From the NCBI RefSeq assembly GCF_000369505.1, contig NZ_KB850055.1, forward strand, positions 1,851,768 to 1,915,767: 64,000 nt of DNA, in the 5' to 3' direction. Below the pieces are notes generated by a model. That model was not told where the DNA came from, searched no databases, and worked only from the letters and a program-made list of their open reading frames with translations. This document shows, piece by piece, positions 34,984 to 44,180 of this stretch; position 1 is the first letter of the stretch, and each line of letters opens with the position of its first letter. This DNA is from Acinetobacter sp. NIPH 298. GTDB taxonomy: Bacteria > Pseudomonadota > Gammaproteobacteria > Pseudomonadales > Moraxellaceae. The position numbers and the translations under genes were made by a program.

Positions 34984-35077
34984 TAAAGTGCATTACTCCT
35001 TCTGCATCAGTCTGCGTAATGTCAACAGACTTTGATTCATGCTAAGCTATTTTTTATTTCAATGACTCGCCAAGCAT

Positions 35078-35878
35078 ATGACTGAAACAACTCCACCACA
35101 AATCAATCAAAAATTACAGATGCAAACATGGTGGTTTACAGCGTTATTGATCGCCGTCAATGTCGGATTATTTAGTTGGCAAATTCTCACTGGTGTGAAT
35201 ATTACCGATCCTTCGCCGGTTGATGCAATTGCTTGGGGTGCAGATTTCACACCTCTGACGTTCTTGGGTCAGCCCGAACGACTACTCAGCAGCATGTTTT
35301 TTCATTTTGGTATGATCCATTTGATGCTGAATATGTGGGCATTATACATTTTTGGTAGTATTGCCGAACAACTGTTTGGTCGGACTTATTATATTGCTCT
35401 GTATTTTCTAGCAGGGTTAATGGGCAGTGTGCTTTCCAGCTATCTGAGTATTTTAGATGCATACCAATTATTACAACACTTTGATGTAAAACTATTACCG
35501 AAAATCAGTGCAGGCGCTTCGGGCGCAGTCATGGGCTTAGGTGCTGCACTGACGGTTATCTCGCTATTTCCAACTTTGCCACGACAACGGTTTTTGTTAG
35601 ATAAAAAATCCTTACTCTTGATTATGGGTATCAACCTTGTATTTGGTTTTACTGTTTCAGGCATCAATAATGCTGCACACATTGGCGGCATGATCATGGG
35701 TGCATTGCTCGCGGGCGCTTGGTATTTTAGCCAAAAAACGGTGAAAACCAATTTTATCCAAATCGCAGCCATCATCATTGCAACGTTATTACTCGCGGGA
35801 TTCTATTTTTACTGTACTCAATTAAGCACTGAACTTCATCCATTGTGGTATGAGATTTTGATGCAAAACAAACTGTAA
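35078..35878 (+). CDS. Rhomboid-family intramembrane serine protease
   Basis: A 266-residue protein with about seven hydrophobic segments. FHFGMIHLMLNMWALYIFG is the H-x-x-x-N region of rhomboids. GASGAVMGLGAAL carries the catalytic serine (G-x-S-G), and NNAAHIGGMIMGALLAG supplies the catalytic histidine, so it is predicted active. It cleaves transmembrane helices of unknown substrates. A second, shorter rhomboid is encoded at 48669-49286 in this window. Confidence 0.92.
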   Translation: MTETTPPQINQKLQMQTWWFTALLIAVNVGLFSWQILTGVNITDPSPVDAIAWGADFTPLTFLGQPERLLSSMFFHFGMIHLMLNMWALYIFGSIAEQLFGRTYYIALYFLAGLMGSVLSSYLSILDAYQLLQHFDVKLLPKISAGASGAVMGLGAALTVISLFPTLPRQRFLLDKKSLLLIMGINLVFGFTVSGINNAAHIGGMIMGALLAGAWYFSQKTVKTNFIQIAAIIIATLLLAGFYFYCTQLSTELHPLWYEILMQNKL

Positions 35879-36004
35879 ACGCGCTACGCTCATCACATCG
35901 AGCTGTCACATTATAATATGTCAGCAACATTTGACTGACGGCCCATGACGAAGAATGTACTTACATCGGATAAGTACATCTATCAAATCAAAAGGGAGAC
36001 AGAT

Positions 36005-36430
36005 ATGAGACCTCACATTTCCATTTTAACGCTTGGCGTGACTAACCTAGAACAATCTCTTATTTTTTACCGTGATGGGCTTGGACTTCAGACTGAAGGT
36101 ATTGTTGGCCTAGAGTTTGAACATGGTGCTGTTGCATTCTTTGATCTTCAAAATGGGCTTAAGCTTGCAATCTTTGCTCAAGATGATCTTGCTATGGATG
36201 CTGGGTTAACAAAACACCCGATTAGTTCAACTGCCATATCAATTGGACATAATGTCACTGATAAAAATGAAGTGGATGAGCTGATGCAAACTGCAAAAAA
36301 AGCAGGCGCTACCATCGTCAAAGAAGCCCAACATACTTTTTATGGGGGGTATGCTGGATACTTTCTCGATCCCAATGGGCATCTTTGGGAAATTGTTTGG
36401 AACCCGCATATAATGCCGCCAACCGACTAG
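36005..36430 (+). CDS. VOC (glyoxalase/bleomycin resistance fold) family protein
   Basis: A 141-residue protein of the vicinal oxygen chelate fold: ISILTLGVTNLEQSLIFYRDGLGL at the start and GYFLDPNGHLWEIVWNP near the end, with the paired beta-alpha-beta-beta-beta modules between. ATG 36005 is preferred over 35945 because GGGAG lies directly upstream and it starts at the conserved MRPHISIL. Substrate unknown; members include glyoxalases, dioxygenases and antibiotic-binding proteins. Confidence 0.88.
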   Translation: MRPHISILTLGVTNLEQSLIFYRDGLGLQTEGIVGLEFEHGAVAFFDLQNGLKLAIFAQDDLAMDAGLTKHPISSTAISIGHNVTDKNEVDELMQTAKKAGATIVKEAQHTFYGGYAGYFLDPNGHLWEIVWNPHIMPPTD

Positions 36431-36514
36431 TTCTGCCCCCTAATCTCTTTTTTTAATTTCTATTAGATTAAAATTACAGACTCTATCTAAAAGACTATAC
36501 ATTTACTCATCATT

Positions 36515-36563
36515 TTTTGACGCAGGATTTAGCTCTGAAATAGCATGAGTTCCTGCGTCAAAA
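36515..36563. repeat. Long intergenic hairpin between VOC gene and ybbP
   Basis: TTTTGACGCAGGA (36515-36527) and TCCTGCGTCAAAA (36551-36563) are perfectly complementary over 13 bases with a 23-base loop that itself has a CTC/GAG pairing. It lies between two convergent genes and probably ends or protects both mRNAs, although neither side has a clear U tract. Confidence 0.6.
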
Positions 36564-36575
36564 TTAGTCCACTTT

Positions 36576-39062
36576 CTACGACTGATTCATTTCCCTCAAG
36601 CTCTGTAATGGTGGAATATCACATAAATAGCTGAGGCGATAACGACCAATTAAGGTACAAATCAGCATCATACTTAAAGGTAAAATCAACCAGATTTCAG
36701 GATGCCATTGCACTGCCATTTGCATCTTGTGACTGGCAATCGCACTAATCACCTCAGCAAAAAGACATGCGACGATCCCTGCCAATAACCCAATAAAACC
36801 GATTTCCAAACTCAGCATCCGTTTTAATTTATTTTTGGCGATACCAAAGGAACGCAATAAAGCCACTTCTTTACGGCGTTCATCCATCAACACATTCAAA
36901 CATGCGATCAGTACCAAGATGCCTGATAACCCAACCAGCATCGCCAGTACAGTTACGATCTGAACCAACACATTCATTAAACGCTTCACTTCATCCAGAA
37001 TCCGCCCGACATCAATAAATACCGTATTGGAAAATTGTTGAATCAGTTGCACCATTTTTGCCTGATCTGCGGGTGGCACATAAAAGCTTCCCAAGTAACT
37101 GCCTGCATTTTCATCCATCGTTTCAGGAGAAAAAATAAAGAAGAAATTTGGACTAAAACTTTCCCATTCGACTGTGCGCAAGTTAATCACCGTCGCTTGT
37201 AGAGTTCCCTCTGGCAGACTAAAACTGAGTTGATCACCGATATGAATACCAAGCTCATTGGCTAACTTTTCTTCTACCGAAACTTGAGCAACTTGGCTAA
37301 ATTCTGTCGCCCCTTTTGTAATGACATTGTCAGTCGGAAAATCTACTGATTGAGTCAAATTAAGTTCACGGCGTAACGAGTTATTTTGCTGAATCAATTC
37401 AGGTGCAAATACTTCACCATTCTTCGCAATCAAGCGACCTCGAATATTCGGATAGAGCGGCGTTGATTGCCACTGATTTTGTTCCAGTTGTTGCTTGAGC
37501 TCTGGCATATCAAAAGGAGGCAACCCATAGACAAACTGGTTAGGTGTTCCCTCTGGTAGCTGTTGCTGCCAACGTTCGAGTAAATCAGTTCGCAAAACAC
37601 TCAGTACCGTAATCAAACTCAAACCTAAAGCCAAAGCCGTAATCTGTAATGCCGTTTGATGGGGAATGCGGACATAAGCTGATAATGGGTGTTTCAGTTG
37701 TTTAATCGCTTTTAGTAACAGCCAAATCACGGCATAGAGCACAGCACAAAGTACTAAAATCGCGCTCAACACCAACAAACTTAACTGGATGTTGTCACTC
37801 AATACCAAACTAAAAACGACTAGACTGGCAACCCCAACAGCAAACATCGCAATATGAGATTTTCGCGAGCGCACTTGTTGGCGTATGACTCGAATGGGTG
37901 GTGTATTTAGTAACTCCCAAATACTCGGCAAGATAAAACCAATCAAAACCATCACACTAGTAAAAATCGCAATCGGCAATGCCATGAGTAAATCACTCAT
38001 TGCAAAGCTCAGTTGTAGCTGAGGAATCAACTGCAACATCAATTGCAATAACCCATAGCCCAAAGCGATGCCCATCAAGCTTCCAATCACAATTGACAAA
38101 AGACTGACAATACCAAGCAGTACCAAATAGGCTGCTAAGATTTGCCATTTGCTTGCGCCCAAACAACGCATCAAGGCGATATGATCTTGGTTTTGTTGTA
38201 CATAACGTTGACTGGTCAAAGCAATCGCAATACCACAAAGTAGAATCGTCAATAAATTGGCGAGCTGTAGGAAAGTATCTAGATTTTCAATTGGTTTCAT
38301 TAACCGAGTATTGGATTGACTGGCATCGCGTAGTTTTAAGGTTGTTTGTTCAGTATTTTCAATCTGCTGATCAACGGCCTGATCTAAAGACTGCTCATGA
38401 CCAGTGTCCTGTTTAAATATCTGTTGAAAGGCATTCACTTGTTCTGGCAAACCTGCCATTAACAACCGATATTCAATACGACTGCCGATTTGAACGGCAT
38501 TGGTTTTTGCAATATCTGCACGATGAATAATCACCGTGGGTGAAAAACCTGAAAAACCGAGTTCTTGATTTGAATCATGCTCAATCACGCCAGTCACCGT
38601 AAATTCACCATCCGCAATGGCAACCTGATCACCTAGCTTGGCATGCAATAAATCCATTGCTCTTGGACTTAACCAGACTTGCCCAGGTTGAATGGATTTA
38701 GCTTGAGGTGAAATCTCTAGTTTCCCACGCAAGGGAAAGCTGTCATCTACGGCTTTGACATTGACCATCACAAACTGATCTTGGGTATGTGCCATTGATC
38801 CAAATATGGTCACAAAGGCTTGTTGCAAGTTCAGTTTTTCGGCGTGTTGCAGCCAGTTAGACTGAATCGGTTCTTGATCTGATAGAACTAGATCTGCACC
38901 GAGCATTTCCGCTGCTTGCAAGGTCACGGCATTTTGGACTTGAGTATTGCTAAATTTTAAAGCAGTGGTTGCGCTAATCGCGAGAGAGAGCGCAATAATT
39001 AATAGATACAATCCACCTGTACGAAAACTTTGTAGCAGTAAGGGTTTTAGAATCGAATTCAT
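36576..39062 (-). CDS. ybbP: FtsX-like ABC transporter permease, YbbP-like
   Basis: An 828-residue inner-membrane protein with one N-terminal helix, a periplasmic MacB-like domain, two FtsX permease cores and four or more further helices between them (LANLLTILLCGIAIALTSQRYVQ... and LVQIVTVLAMLVGLSGILVLIACL). The size and ten-helix layout are those of YbbP. It overlaps the ATPase gene by four bases. Together with the divergent tesA this is the same arrangement as ybbAP-tesA in E. coli, where the transporter and esterase are functionally linked in handling hydrophobic compounds. Confidence 0.88.
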   Translation of the reverse strand: MNSILKPLLLQSFRTGGLYLLIIALSLAISATTALKFSNTQVQNAVTLQAAEMLGADLVLSDQEPIQSNWLQHAEKLNLQQAFVTIFGSMAHTQDQFVMVNVKAVDDSFPLRGKLEISPQAKSIQPGQVWLSPRAMDLLHAKLGDQVAIADGEFTVTGVIEHDSNQELGFSGFSPTVIIHRADIAKTNAVQIGSRIEYRLLMAGLPEQVNAFQQIFKQDTGHEQSLDQAVDQQIENTEQTTLKLRDASQSNTRLMKPIENLDTFLQLANLLTILLCGIAIALTSQRYVQQNQDHIALMRCLGASKWQILAAYLVLLGIVSLLSIVIGSLMGIALGYGLLQLMLQLIPQLQLSFAMSDLLMALPIAIFTSVMVLIGFILPSIWELLNTPPIRVIRQQVRSRKSHIAMFAVGVASLVVFSLVLSDNIQLSLLVLSAILVLCAVLYAVIWLLLKAIKQLKHPLSAYVRIPHQTALQITALALGLSLITVLSVLRTDLLERWQQQLPEGTPNQFVYGLPPFDMPELKQQLEQNQWQSTPLYPNIRGRLIAKNGEVFAPELIQQNNSLRRELNLTQSVDFPTDNVITKGATEFSQVAQVSVEEKLANELGIHIGDQLSFSLPEGTLQATVINLRTVEWESFSPNFFFIFSPETMDENAGSYLGSFYVPPADQAKMVQLIQQFSNTVFIDVGRILDEVKRLMNVLVQIVTVLAMLVGLSGILVLIACLNVLMDERRKEVALLRSFGIAKNKLKRMLSLEIGFIGLLAGIVACLFAEVISAIASHKMQMAVQWHPEIWLILPLSMMLICTLIGRYRLSYLCDIPPLQSLREMNQS

Positions 39063-39778
39063 ACCCTTTCCTCAGCGTTCTCGTCTTCAGCTTTGATGAT
39101 TTCTTGAATTTGCCCATCCACAAGCCTGACATGACGTTGACATAATGCAGCTAAATTTTGGTCATGCGTCACCAGCACTAAAGTCGTGCCTAGCTCTTTA
39201 TTTAAATCAAATAAAAGTTGCTCAATCTCTTCTGCCGTTTGTCCATCCAAATTTCCTGTCGGTTCATCTGCGAAAATAATTTTAGGTTCGGCAATCAATG
39301 CACGGGCAATCGCCACGCGTTGTTGTTCACCACCCGACAAGACTTTAGGCGTTTGTTGTGCTTGACGAATCAGTCCCACGCGCTCTAACCAAGCCAATGC
39401 TTTTTGTTCTGCTTGTTTAAAATTAAAATCAGGTTGTAAACGCAATGGCAGCATGACATTTTCTAAAGCACTGAGCTGAGGCAGAAGTTGAAAAGACTGA
39501 AAAACAAAACCAATATTTTCTAATCGAACCTGCGCACGTTGCTCTTCAGTTAAAGCATGTACCGCTTGTTCACAGACCCACAACTCTCCCAAACTTGGTC
39601 GATCCAAAGTGGCTAAAATCCCCAAAAGCGTTGATTTTCCTGAACCTGACCGACCTGTAATCGCAATTTGCTCTCCCTGATAAATATCTAAATCAATCTC
39701 TTTTAAAATGGTTAGAGTTTGCTGATTAATTTGAATATTTTGTGTAACTTTTCGGGCAGAAATAATCGGTTGTGGCAT
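39059..39778 (-). CDS. ybbA: ABC transporter ATP-binding protein, YbbA-like
   Basis: A 239-residue ATPase of the MacB/LolD class. It has Walker A GRSGSGKST, Q-loop FVFQSFQLLP, signature LSGGEQQRVAIARAL, Walker B IIFADEPTGNLD and the switch histidine in VLVTHDQ. The start at 39778 (MPQPIISARKV) is preferred over an in-frame codon at 39862, which would add 28 unusual residues and run into the divergent tesA. It partners the YbbP-like permease downstream. Confidence 0.93.
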   Translation of the reverse strand: MPQPIISARKVTQNIQINQQTLTILKEIDLDIYQGEQIAITGRSGSGKSTLLGILATLDRPSLGELWVCEQAVHALTEEQRAQVRLENIGFVFQSFQLLPQLSALENVMLPLRLQPDFNFKQAEQKALAWLERVGLIRQAQQTPKVLSGGEQQRVAIARALIAEPKIIFADEPTGNLDGQTAEEIEQLLFDLNKELGTTLVLVTHDQNLAALCQRHVRLVDGQIQEIIKAEDENAEERV

Positions 39779-39842
39779 GATGTTAGGTATCCTGTAGAAC
39801 AAATTTTTAACGGTTATGCAAACACCTAAAGTGATCTTATCT

Positions 39843-40445
39843 ATGTCTAAACTGCTTGCCACACTACTGATATGTTTAGTACCAACACTGGTTTCGGCAA
39901 AGACGATTTTGATATTGGGTGATAGCCTGAGTGCAGGTTATGGTATTGATGCCAAACAAGGTTGGGTTCACTTATTACAACAACGTTTAGACCAACAGTA
40001 TCCGAAACAGCACAAGGTGGTCAATGCAAGTGTCAGTGGAGAAACCACCAGTGGTGCGCTCGCAAGATTACCGAAACTACTACAGACCTATAAACCTGAA
40101 GTTGTAGTCATTGAGCTAGGTGGAAATGATGGATTACGTGGGCAACCACCACAAATGATTCAAAAGAATTTAGCTCAATTGGTACAACTCAGTCAGAAAC
40201 AAAAAGCCACTGTTTTACTGTTTGGTATGAAAATACCACCAAATTATGGAACGGCATATAGCACCGCTTTTGAAAATAATTATAAAGTTGTAAGCCAGCA
40301 ATATCGCATTAAGTTACTGCCTTTCTTTTTGGAAGGTGTCGCAGGTAATAAAAGTTTAATGCAAAATGATCAGGTTCACCCAAACGCCAAAGCACAATCG
40401 ATTATGCTTAACTTGGCTTATCCGTATATTCGAGGGGCGCTATAA
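39843..40445 (+). CDS. tesA: SGNH-hydrolase esterase/thioesterase TesA-like
   Basis: A 200-residue periplasmic hydrolase. It has a signal peptide (MSKLLATLLICLVPTLVSA), then ILGDSLSAGYGI with the catalytic serine (block I). VVIELGGNDGLRG is the G-x-N-D of block III and DQVHPNAKAQ is D-x-x-H of block V. Family members hydrolyse acyl-CoA, lysophospholipids and aryl esters. The start is uncertain: ATG 39816 would add nine residues before the signal peptide, and neither has a good Shine-Dalgarno. It is divergent from ybbAP as in E. coli. Confidence 0.9.
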   Translation: MSKLLATLLICLVPTLVSAKTILILGDSLSAGYGIDAKQGWVHLLQQRLDQQYPKQHKVVNASVSGETTSGALARLPKLLQTYKPEVVVIELGGNDGLRGQPPQMIQKNLAQLVQLSQKQKATVLLFGMKIPPNYGTAYSTAFENNYKVVSQQYRIKLLPFFLEGVAGNKSLMQNDQVHPNAKAQSIMLNLAYPYIRGAL

Positions 40446-40464
40446 AGCGTTGTGCTAAGTTTGA

Positions 40465-40902
40465 TTAATCTATTTTTTTACTAAAATAAACAACGCTTTC
40501 CGTTTCTTGAAAACCCAATGCACGATGCATTGCATGACTAATGACATTGTCCAATGCCGCATCAGATGCAAACTCAGTACAAGAAAATTGTTTTGCCCAC
40601 GCCTCAACCTGACGAACAAGTAAAGTTGCTACACCTAAGCGACGATATTCTGGAAGTACATAAATGCCTTCTAGAAATGCCACGGGAGAAGTCTCTGTCC
40701 CGTTTACATATTCATAGCGAATAGATGCTTCTAGCATCGCAACCGCGTGATCATCCGAATAGGCTAATAATTGTAATGCATGCTTTTCAGCCAATAACTG
40801 ATGCATCTCTTGCAAATGTGATTCTTCAAGATCATTCCAAAGCTTTATTCTTAGTTTTAACCAATCTTTAAATGAAGCTTCTGATGCTGGTTTAATATTC
40901 AT
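40465..40902 (-). CDS. Aminoglycoside 6'-N-acetyltransferase, AAC(6')-I type
   Basis: A 145-residue GNAT enzyme that transfers acetyl from acetyl-CoA to the 6'-amino group of aminoglycosides. MNIKPASEASFKDWLKLR, FLEGIYVLPEYRRLGVA (the Q/R-x-x-G-x-A acetyl-CoA loop) and FASDAALDNVISHAMH match from memory the chromosomal AAC(6')-Ig/Ij/Ik group of Acinetobacter. These are intrinsic and species-specific; no attC site or insertion sequence is seen here, which supports a chromosomal origin. The exact variant cannot be named without alignment. It is convergent with tesA. Confidence 0.9.
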   Translation of the reverse strand: MNIKPASEASFKDWLKLRIKLWNDLEESHLQEMHQLLAEKHALQLLAYSDDHAVAMLEASIRYEYVNGTETSPVAFLEGIYVLPEYRRLGVATLLVRQVEAWAKQFSCTEFASDAALDNVISHAMHRALGFQETESVVYFSKKID

Positions 40903-40956
40903 AACATAACCACCACTGCTTTGATGAACAGCGTGAAAAAATAACCTAAATAGAAA

Positions 40957-40983
40957 AATGGCTAACTTGAAAGTTAGCCATTT
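40957..40983 (-). terminator. Terminator after carbonic anhydrase gene
   Basis: AAATGGCTAACTT and AAGTTAGCCATTT form a near-perfect hairpin beginning nine bases after the can stop. The minus-strand transcript continues into a U-rich tract. It separates can from aac(6')-I. Confidence 0.85.
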
Positions 40984-40991
40984 ATATTATT

Positions 40992-41606
40992 CTAAAAATC
41001 AAAGAACGTCACTTCACCCGTTTCAAGCGAATACTCAGCGCCAACAACGATCATCTTGCCTTTCTCAATTAAGCTTTCCAACACACTTGAACCATGACGT
41101 AACTGATTCACTGATGCGAAAACATTTGAACGAACAGCATGAGCAGATAATTTTTTCAAATCATCTTTTAATTCAGTTTGCATCAAAATTTCTACCGAAG
41201 GACGCACTCGATTGACGATTGACATCAAATTTGATGATGGAGGTTGATCTGGATTTTTTAAAGTATCAATTGTTGCTTGGATCGCACCACAATGACTATG
41301 CCCTAAAACAACAACCACTGCACAATCATATCGTTCAGCAGCAAACTCAACACTGCCGACTTGTGACGGTGCAACGATATTGCCTGCTACACGTATCACG
41401 AATAAATCACCTAAGCCCTGGTCAAACACCATTTCAGCAGGCACACGCGAATCTGAACAACCTAGAATGATTGCAAAGGGATTTTGTTCACTTGCCATTT
41501 CGGCGCGCTCTTGGTGAGTGAGAAATTTCTGTTGGGTTGCTTCCCCTTTCACAAAACGAGCATTACCAGCTTTTAAACGTTCTAGAGTTTCTTTGGCAGT
41601 GAGCAT
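40992..41606 (-). CDS. can: Beta-class carbonic anhydrase
   Basis: This enzyme interconverts CO2 and bicarbonate. The 204 residues contain CSDSRVPAE with one zinc cysteine and the Asp/Arg dyad, and HSHCGA with the zinc histidine and second cysteine. The start MLTAKETLERLKAGN at 41606 matches the family; an in-frame codon 90 bases upstream would add 30 residues with no homology to the family I know. No sulfate or urea genes lie nearby. It is a single gene ending in a terminator. Confidence 0.94.
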   Translation of the reverse strand: MLTAKETLERLKAGNARFVKGEATQQKFLTHQERAEMASEQNPFAIILGCSDSRVPAEMVFDQGLGDLFVIRVAGNIVAPSQVGSVEFAAERYDCAVVVVLGHSHCGAIQATIDTLKNPDQPPSSNLMSIVNRVRPSVEILMQTELKDDLKKLSAHAVRSNVFASVNQLRHGSSVLESLIEKGKMIVVGAEYSLETGEVTFFDF

Positions 41607-42110
41607 GTGTACAATCCATCTATGATTAACATGAGAAATAGGGGCTGATGACATTTCACAGATGCTTGCGACAGTGGACATTTTTTGACGATACAAGGCA
41701 TGACTTACGCAATTTAGTTCTTCTAAATAAGTAAGGCATAACGCAGTTGCGGCACAAAATGTACCTGTCCCACAGGGTTACGGCTAAAACTGCTCCAAAC
41801 TTCGTTATGAAACTTGACAAGGGAATCGCCATTGCCTACGCCTCATGCCTCGTTTGTATGGTTTTAGCCAGTAACGCAATGCATGGCTGAAATATCAACA
41901 GCCCCTTAGTTTAATCTGCTCAAGTTTGAAAGTCACTGACCAAAATAGAAACTCATCGAACAAAGGACACGCCTTTGATCATAAAAATGACGCATAAATG
42001 ATGATTTCATTGGCAAGAATTTCCATACATCTGTAGATTATGCAAATGACTCCCCGAGTAACATCCTCAATAATCAATTGATTTAAGAATAGATCAAGGA
42101 CTGAGTAAAG
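41607..42110. other. Gene-free stretch of about 500 bases with a bounded inverted repeat
   Basis: No convincing coding frame is seen. GTTACGGCTAAAAC (41777-41790) and GTTTTAGCCAGTAAC (41861-41875) are complementary apart from one extra base, and enclose about 70 bases. This could be a miniature element, a REP-like sequence or a structured RNA. The promoter of the divergent hydrolase gene must lie in the right half. Confidence 0.6.
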
Positions 42111-43121
42111 ATGAATACCCTATTTTCGGTGCCATTGCGTAAGACATTCACTGCCGCATTACTGGCTTGCAGCCTATCAGCAGTTGCAATAAGCACAACA
42201 CAAGCTGCTGAAATTGAGATGAGTTTTCAAAATTTATTACAACAAGAACGAGCATGGGCTGGCCTACAAAGCAAAACATTAAAAGTAGGCGATATCACAT
42301 GGTCTTATAGCGAAGGCGGTCAAGCAGGGAAACCAATCATCGTTTTAATTCATGGTTTAGCCGGCAGTCGAGACAATTGGAATCGAGTCGCACAAGCGTT
42401 AACCGCAAATTATCACGTCATTATTCCAGATCTACCTGCCAGTGGGGAAACCCAAGTTCCAAAAGAATTTGATTATTCAGTTCCGAATGTCACCGAAAAA
42501 TTACGCCGCTTTATCGAAGCAGCGAACCTCACAGGTCCAGCACATATCGCAGGTCACTCACTCGGCGGCTCCGTTGCCATGCTCTATGCAGGTCAATATT
42601 CGTTTGAGACCAAGAGCCTGTTCTTAATCAATGCCGCGGGTGTGTATCGCACGGCAACAACACCATATTTAAAAGATCCAAATCAAATTAGAAATATGGT
42701 GGTGAGCAAAAAAGGTGATTTTAACTTCCTCATGCAACAAGCCATGTATGCTCCGCCTTTTATTCCAAAAGAAATTGCACAAGCCCAAGAGCGGATGATG
42801 ATTGGACAAGTCGAGCAAACCAAGAAAATGATGGAACAGGTAATCGCCCTAAATAAATTGTACACGCCTGATTCATTTGCTTTGTTAACTAGAGCGATTG
42901 ACGCACCTACCCTAATTTTGTGGGGAAAACAGGATAAAATCATCAATGTAGAGGTTGCTTCTGAACTCAAATCCCTGTTGAAAAATGCTCAAACACCTGT
43001 GATTCTGGATAAAGTTGGTCACATGCCAATCTTAGAAGCAGATCAATTGGTGGTTCAACAATATTTGCCATTCTTGAGCAAGATTCAGGCAGCAAAACCT
43101 GCAACTGCCCCGTCGCCATAA
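42111..43121 (+). CDS. Secreted alpha/beta hydrolase (lipase/esterase-like)
   Basis: A 336-residue protein with a signal peptide (1 to about 32, ending TQA-AE). The alpha/beta hydrolase core has an oxyanion region HGLAGSRDNW, a nucleophile elbow GHSLGG, an acid residue in LWGKQDKIIN and a histidine in KVGHMPILE, so the catalytic triad is complete. The C-terminus is a short Ala/Pro-rich tail (AAKPATAPSP). The substrate is probably a lipid or ester; the lipase label is by resemblance to secreted Acinetobacter and Moraxella lipases. The downstream gene starts 25 bases later, so the two may be co-transcribed. Confidence 0.87.
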   Translation: MNTLFSVPLRKTFTAALLACSLSAVAISTTQAAEIEMSFQNLLQQERAWAGLQSKTLKVGDITWSYSEGGQAGKPIIVLIHGLAGSRDNWNRVAQALTANYHVIIPDLPASGETQVPKEFDYSVPNVTEKLRRFIEAANLTGPAHIAGHSLGGSVAMLYAGQYSFETKSLFLINAAGVYRTATTPYLKDPNQIRNMVVSKKGDFNFLMQQAMYAPPFIPKEIAQAQERMMIGQVEQTKKMMEQVIALNKLYTPDSFALLTRAIDAPTLILWGKQDKIINVEVASELKSLLKNAQTPVILDKVGHMPILEADQLVVQQYLPFLSKIQAAKPATAPSP

Positions 43122-43146
43122 GTTTAAACAAGTGATTTGAAATTTT

Positions 43147-44151
43147 ATGTCTAAACATCCAATGATAGAACAACTCATCGATGCACAACTTGATTTCATC
43201 GATCAGGAATTTGCACAAACAGAAACCATTCAACATGAGTTTAAACAGTTCTATCATTGGTTACGTTTACAACAACTCCAGCATATTTGGTCCTTTCCGC
43301 AGATTTTTGAACTGCTTGAAAAACAAATTTTAGCAACACCCGCAAGTTCATTTTTAGTTGAGCAAATTGCTGAGCACATCCGTTTCGCTTTGATTCATCC
43401 GCTGAATGAGCAAACCACAATTGAAGATGTCATCCCCGTTTTAACCATCGATTCGATTGCACAATACGTTGCCAGTAAAAGTGGTCATCGCCAACGTCTG
43501 ATTAGAACCATAGTCAACAACCCTGCTTTTTCTGCGCTGATTACGCAACTGATCCAACATTCGATTCAAGACTATTTAGATAATTCAGTGATGTCTAAAC
43601 GTGTTCCTGGTGTTGGACATTTTATGAAAATGGGCAAGTCGGTTTTGGAAACGGTGACTGACTCTAATCTCAATGAAACCATTGGCCACTATTTGCAGAA
43701 GAATATTTTAAAAATTAGCCAAATGAGTGAGAAGGTTTTAAATCAACATTTTAATGATGACAAGCTCTATCACTTCCAAGCCAATCTTTGGCATAAAATT
43801 AAAGTCATGCCTTTATCGGTATTGCGGAACTATGTCGAAGTACAGGATTTACCTAAAACGGTCGGCATGGGACATGATATTTGGGAGCATATTCGTCAAA
43901 CAGATTATTTAAAACAACAAGTCCATGATGGTGTTTATGCATGGTATGCCCGAAACCAAGAACGGACTTTTGATCTATTATTACGTGATCTAAATATTGA
44001 CGAAAATTTAATTGAAAATGAATTAAGCAACTTATTAGTGCCTATCTTAGGACAAGTTATTCAAACGGGTTATCTAAGACAACGTGCTCGTGCTTATTTA
44101 GAAAAATTTTATTATTCAGATAAAATTCAACAGATTTTGGCTCTTGAGTGA
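43147..44151 (+). CDS. Conserved hypothetical protein, all-helical
   Basis: A 334-residue protein with no signal peptide or membrane segment. It is predicted almost wholly helical, Gln/His/Leu-rich, with repeated amphipathic patterns (FAQTETIQHEFKQFYHWL, FSALITQLIQHSIQDYL, LVPILGQVIQTGYL). I do not recognise it and see no catalytic motif. The central segment MSKRVPGVGHFMKMGKSVLE is the only glycine-rich turn and may be a family signature. The position 25 bases after the secreted hydrolase suggests an operon and possibly a chaperone-like or accessory role, but this is context only. Confidence 0.7.
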   Translation: MSKHPMIEQLIDAQLDFIDQEFAQTETIQHEFKQFYHWLRLQQLQHIWSFPQIFELLEKQILATPASSFLVEQIAEHIRFALIHPLNEQTTIEDVIPVLTIDSIAQYVASKSGHRQRLIRTIVNNPAFSALITQLIQHSIQDYLDNSVMSKRVPGVGHFMKMGKSVLETVTDSNLNETIGHYLQKNILKISQMSEKVLNQHFNDDKLYHFQANLWHKIKVMPLSVLRNYVEVQDLPKTVGMGHDIWEHIRQTDYLKQQVHDGVYAWYARNQERTFDLLLRDLNIDENLIENELSNLLVPILGQVIQTGYLRQRARAYLEKFYYSDKIQQILALE

Positions 44152-44180
44152 TTCAATAATAATTCTCTATCAGTTTTATT

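Noticed and set aside
36515..36563. Intrinsic terminator for VOC or ybbP
   Set aside because: The hairpin is strong but no U tract follows on either strand, so it is listed as a repeat rather than a terminator.
40465..40983. Integron cassette carrying aac(6')-I
   Set aside because: No attC-like site, integrase or insertion sequence is seen on either side and gene spacing is normal.
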